Shown here piece by piece: positions 5,578-6,163 of a stretch of 6,163 nt of DNA (position 1 is the first letter of the stretch; each line of letters begins with the position of its first letter). The notes below the pieces were generated by a model that did not search any database, was not told the DNA's origin, and saw nothing but the letters and a program-made list of their open reading frames with translations. The translations under genes and the position numbers were made by a program. The DNA is taken from positions 1 to 6,163 of the forward strand of contig JAISWV010000217.1 of the NCBI GenBank assembly GCA_031270755.1. Reading direction: 5' to 3'. The stretch comes from Synergistaceae bacterium (GTDB lineage Bacteria > Synergistota > Synergistia > Synergistales > Aminobacteriaceae).

Positions 5578-6163
5578 CTAAATAACCGGATCTTTACCGT
5601 AATAAACCTTTAAATACATAGTCTTTATTTCTTCGATGCGAGGATATCTCGGATTTGCGCCGGTGCATTGATCGTCAAACGCCTGCTCTGTCATAGCATC
5701 CAGGGTGTCTAGGAAATCTTTCTCGTCGATACCGTAATCCTTGATAGTCTTCTTGATTCCAACCCGGGCTTTTAGATCTTCTATCGCCGAGATCAGAGAA
5801 TTGAGCTTTTCGTTGTTGTCTTTTCCCTTTAGTCCGAAGTAGTCCGCGATCTCGGCATAGCGGGCAAGTGTGTTCGGGTATGGATACTGCGAAAATGTTC
5901 CCATGATCGACGGCGTTTCTGCTGCGTTGAATCGCATCACGTCCGTGATAAGAAGCGCGTTTGCGATCCCGTGCGGCAGATGATGGAAAGCGCCGAGCTT
6001 GTGGGCCAGAGAATGGCAGATTCCCAAGAACGCATTTGCGAACGCCATACCAGCCATCGTAGCCGCATGTCCCATTTTCTCCCGCGCGATCGGGTCGTTT
6101 GGACCGTTATCGTAGGCTTGGGGTAAGTTTTCGAAAATCATTTTGAGCGATCTAAGCGCCAAC
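5578..6163 (-). CDS. adhE: Bifunctional aldehyde-alcohol dehydrogenase AdhE, C-terminal fragment (runs off the window)
   Basis: About 195 C-terminal residues of the iron-dependent alcohol dehydrogenase domain, which reduces acetaldehyde to ethanol. Counting from the TTG at 6162 as residue 1, H50 in LGICHSLAHKLG and H64 in HLPHGIANALL are 14 residues apart, matching the last two iron ligands of E. coli AdhE (H723 and H737). AFDDQCTGANPRYP near the end is a clear AdhE signature, distinguishing it from stand-alone iron alcohol dehydrogenases. The Asp and first His ligands, the cofactor-binding region and the N-terminal aldehyde dehydrogenase domain would lie upstream, beyond the window. The reading frame is open to the edge, so that TTG is not a start. 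GC is about 49% by hand count, lower than in the neighbouring sucD. A 231-base gap separates it from sucD, so it is probably a separate transcription unit. Confidence 0.9.
   Translation of the reverse strand, partial: LALRSLKMIFENLPQAYDNGPNDPIAREKMGHAATMAGMAFANAFLGICHSLAHKLGAFHHLPHGIANALLITDVMRFNAAETPSIMGTFSQYPYPNTLARYAEIADYFGLKGKDNNEKLNSLISAIEDLKARVGIKKTIKDYGIDEKDFLDTLDAMTEQAFDDQCTGANPRYPRIEEIKTMYLKVYYGKDPVI

Noticed and set aside
6160..6162. TTG at the right edge as the start of a small alcohol dehydrogenase
   Set aside because: The reading frame is open to the window edge and the sequence is in the middle of the AdhE iron domain, so it is a truncated view of a longer gene.

Overview
The window carries one coherent block of anaerobic carbon metabolism, with every supported gene on the minus strand. 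Read in the direction of transcription (right to left), the order is: the 3' end of a bifunctional aldehyde/alcohol dehydrogenase (adhE, 5578-6163); a 231-base intergenic gap; CoA-dependent succinate semialdehyde dehydrogenase (sucD, 3991-5346); 4-hydroxybutyrate dehydrogenase (4hbD, 2795-3928); a Cat1-type succinyl-CoA:acetate CoA-transferase (1334-2776); an AspT/YidE-YbjL-family membrane transporter (167-1297); and the first 34 codons of 4-hydroxybutyryl-CoA dehydratase (abfD, 1-102), which runs off the left edge.

Together these genes encode most of the succinate-to-crotonyl-CoA route best known from Clostridium kluyveri and also found in Porphyromonas. Cat1 activates succinate with acetyl-CoA, SucD reduces succinyl-CoA to succinate semialdehyde, and 4HbD reduces that to 4-hydroxybutyrate. 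After activation to 4-hydroxybutyryl-CoA, AbfD dehydrates it to crotonyl-CoA, which feeds butyrate formation. The pathway is an electron sink. The step missing from the window is a dedicated 4-hydroxybutyrate CoA-transferase (Cat2/AbfT), which may lie beyond the left edge or be covered by the Cat1-like enzyme. The transporter inside the cluster belongs to a family that includes aspartate:alanine exchangers and a succinate exporter, so it is a reasonable candidate for moving a dicarboxylate or hydroxy acid of this pathway.

From sucD to abfD the gaps are 62, 18, 36 and 64 bases. Every start has a purine-rich Shine-Dalgarno sequence, and no convincing terminator lies between the genes, so they look like one operon. 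The 231-base gap upstream of sucD holds a weak sigma70-like promoter candidate whose 17-base spacer is filled by a perfect 7-bp inverted repeat, plus two small hairpins in the presumed leader.

The gene content points to an obligately anaerobic fermenting bacterium (Clostridia-like, Synergistota-like or similar). The phylum cannot be fixed from the sequence alone. Base composition is mixed: about 49% GC in the adhE fragment and about 60% in a hand-counted part of sucD. No RNA gene, mobile element, CRISPR array or previously undescribed system was seen. The points most worth checking are the compact transporter in this context, the missing 4-hydroxybutyrate activation step, and the control region before sucD.
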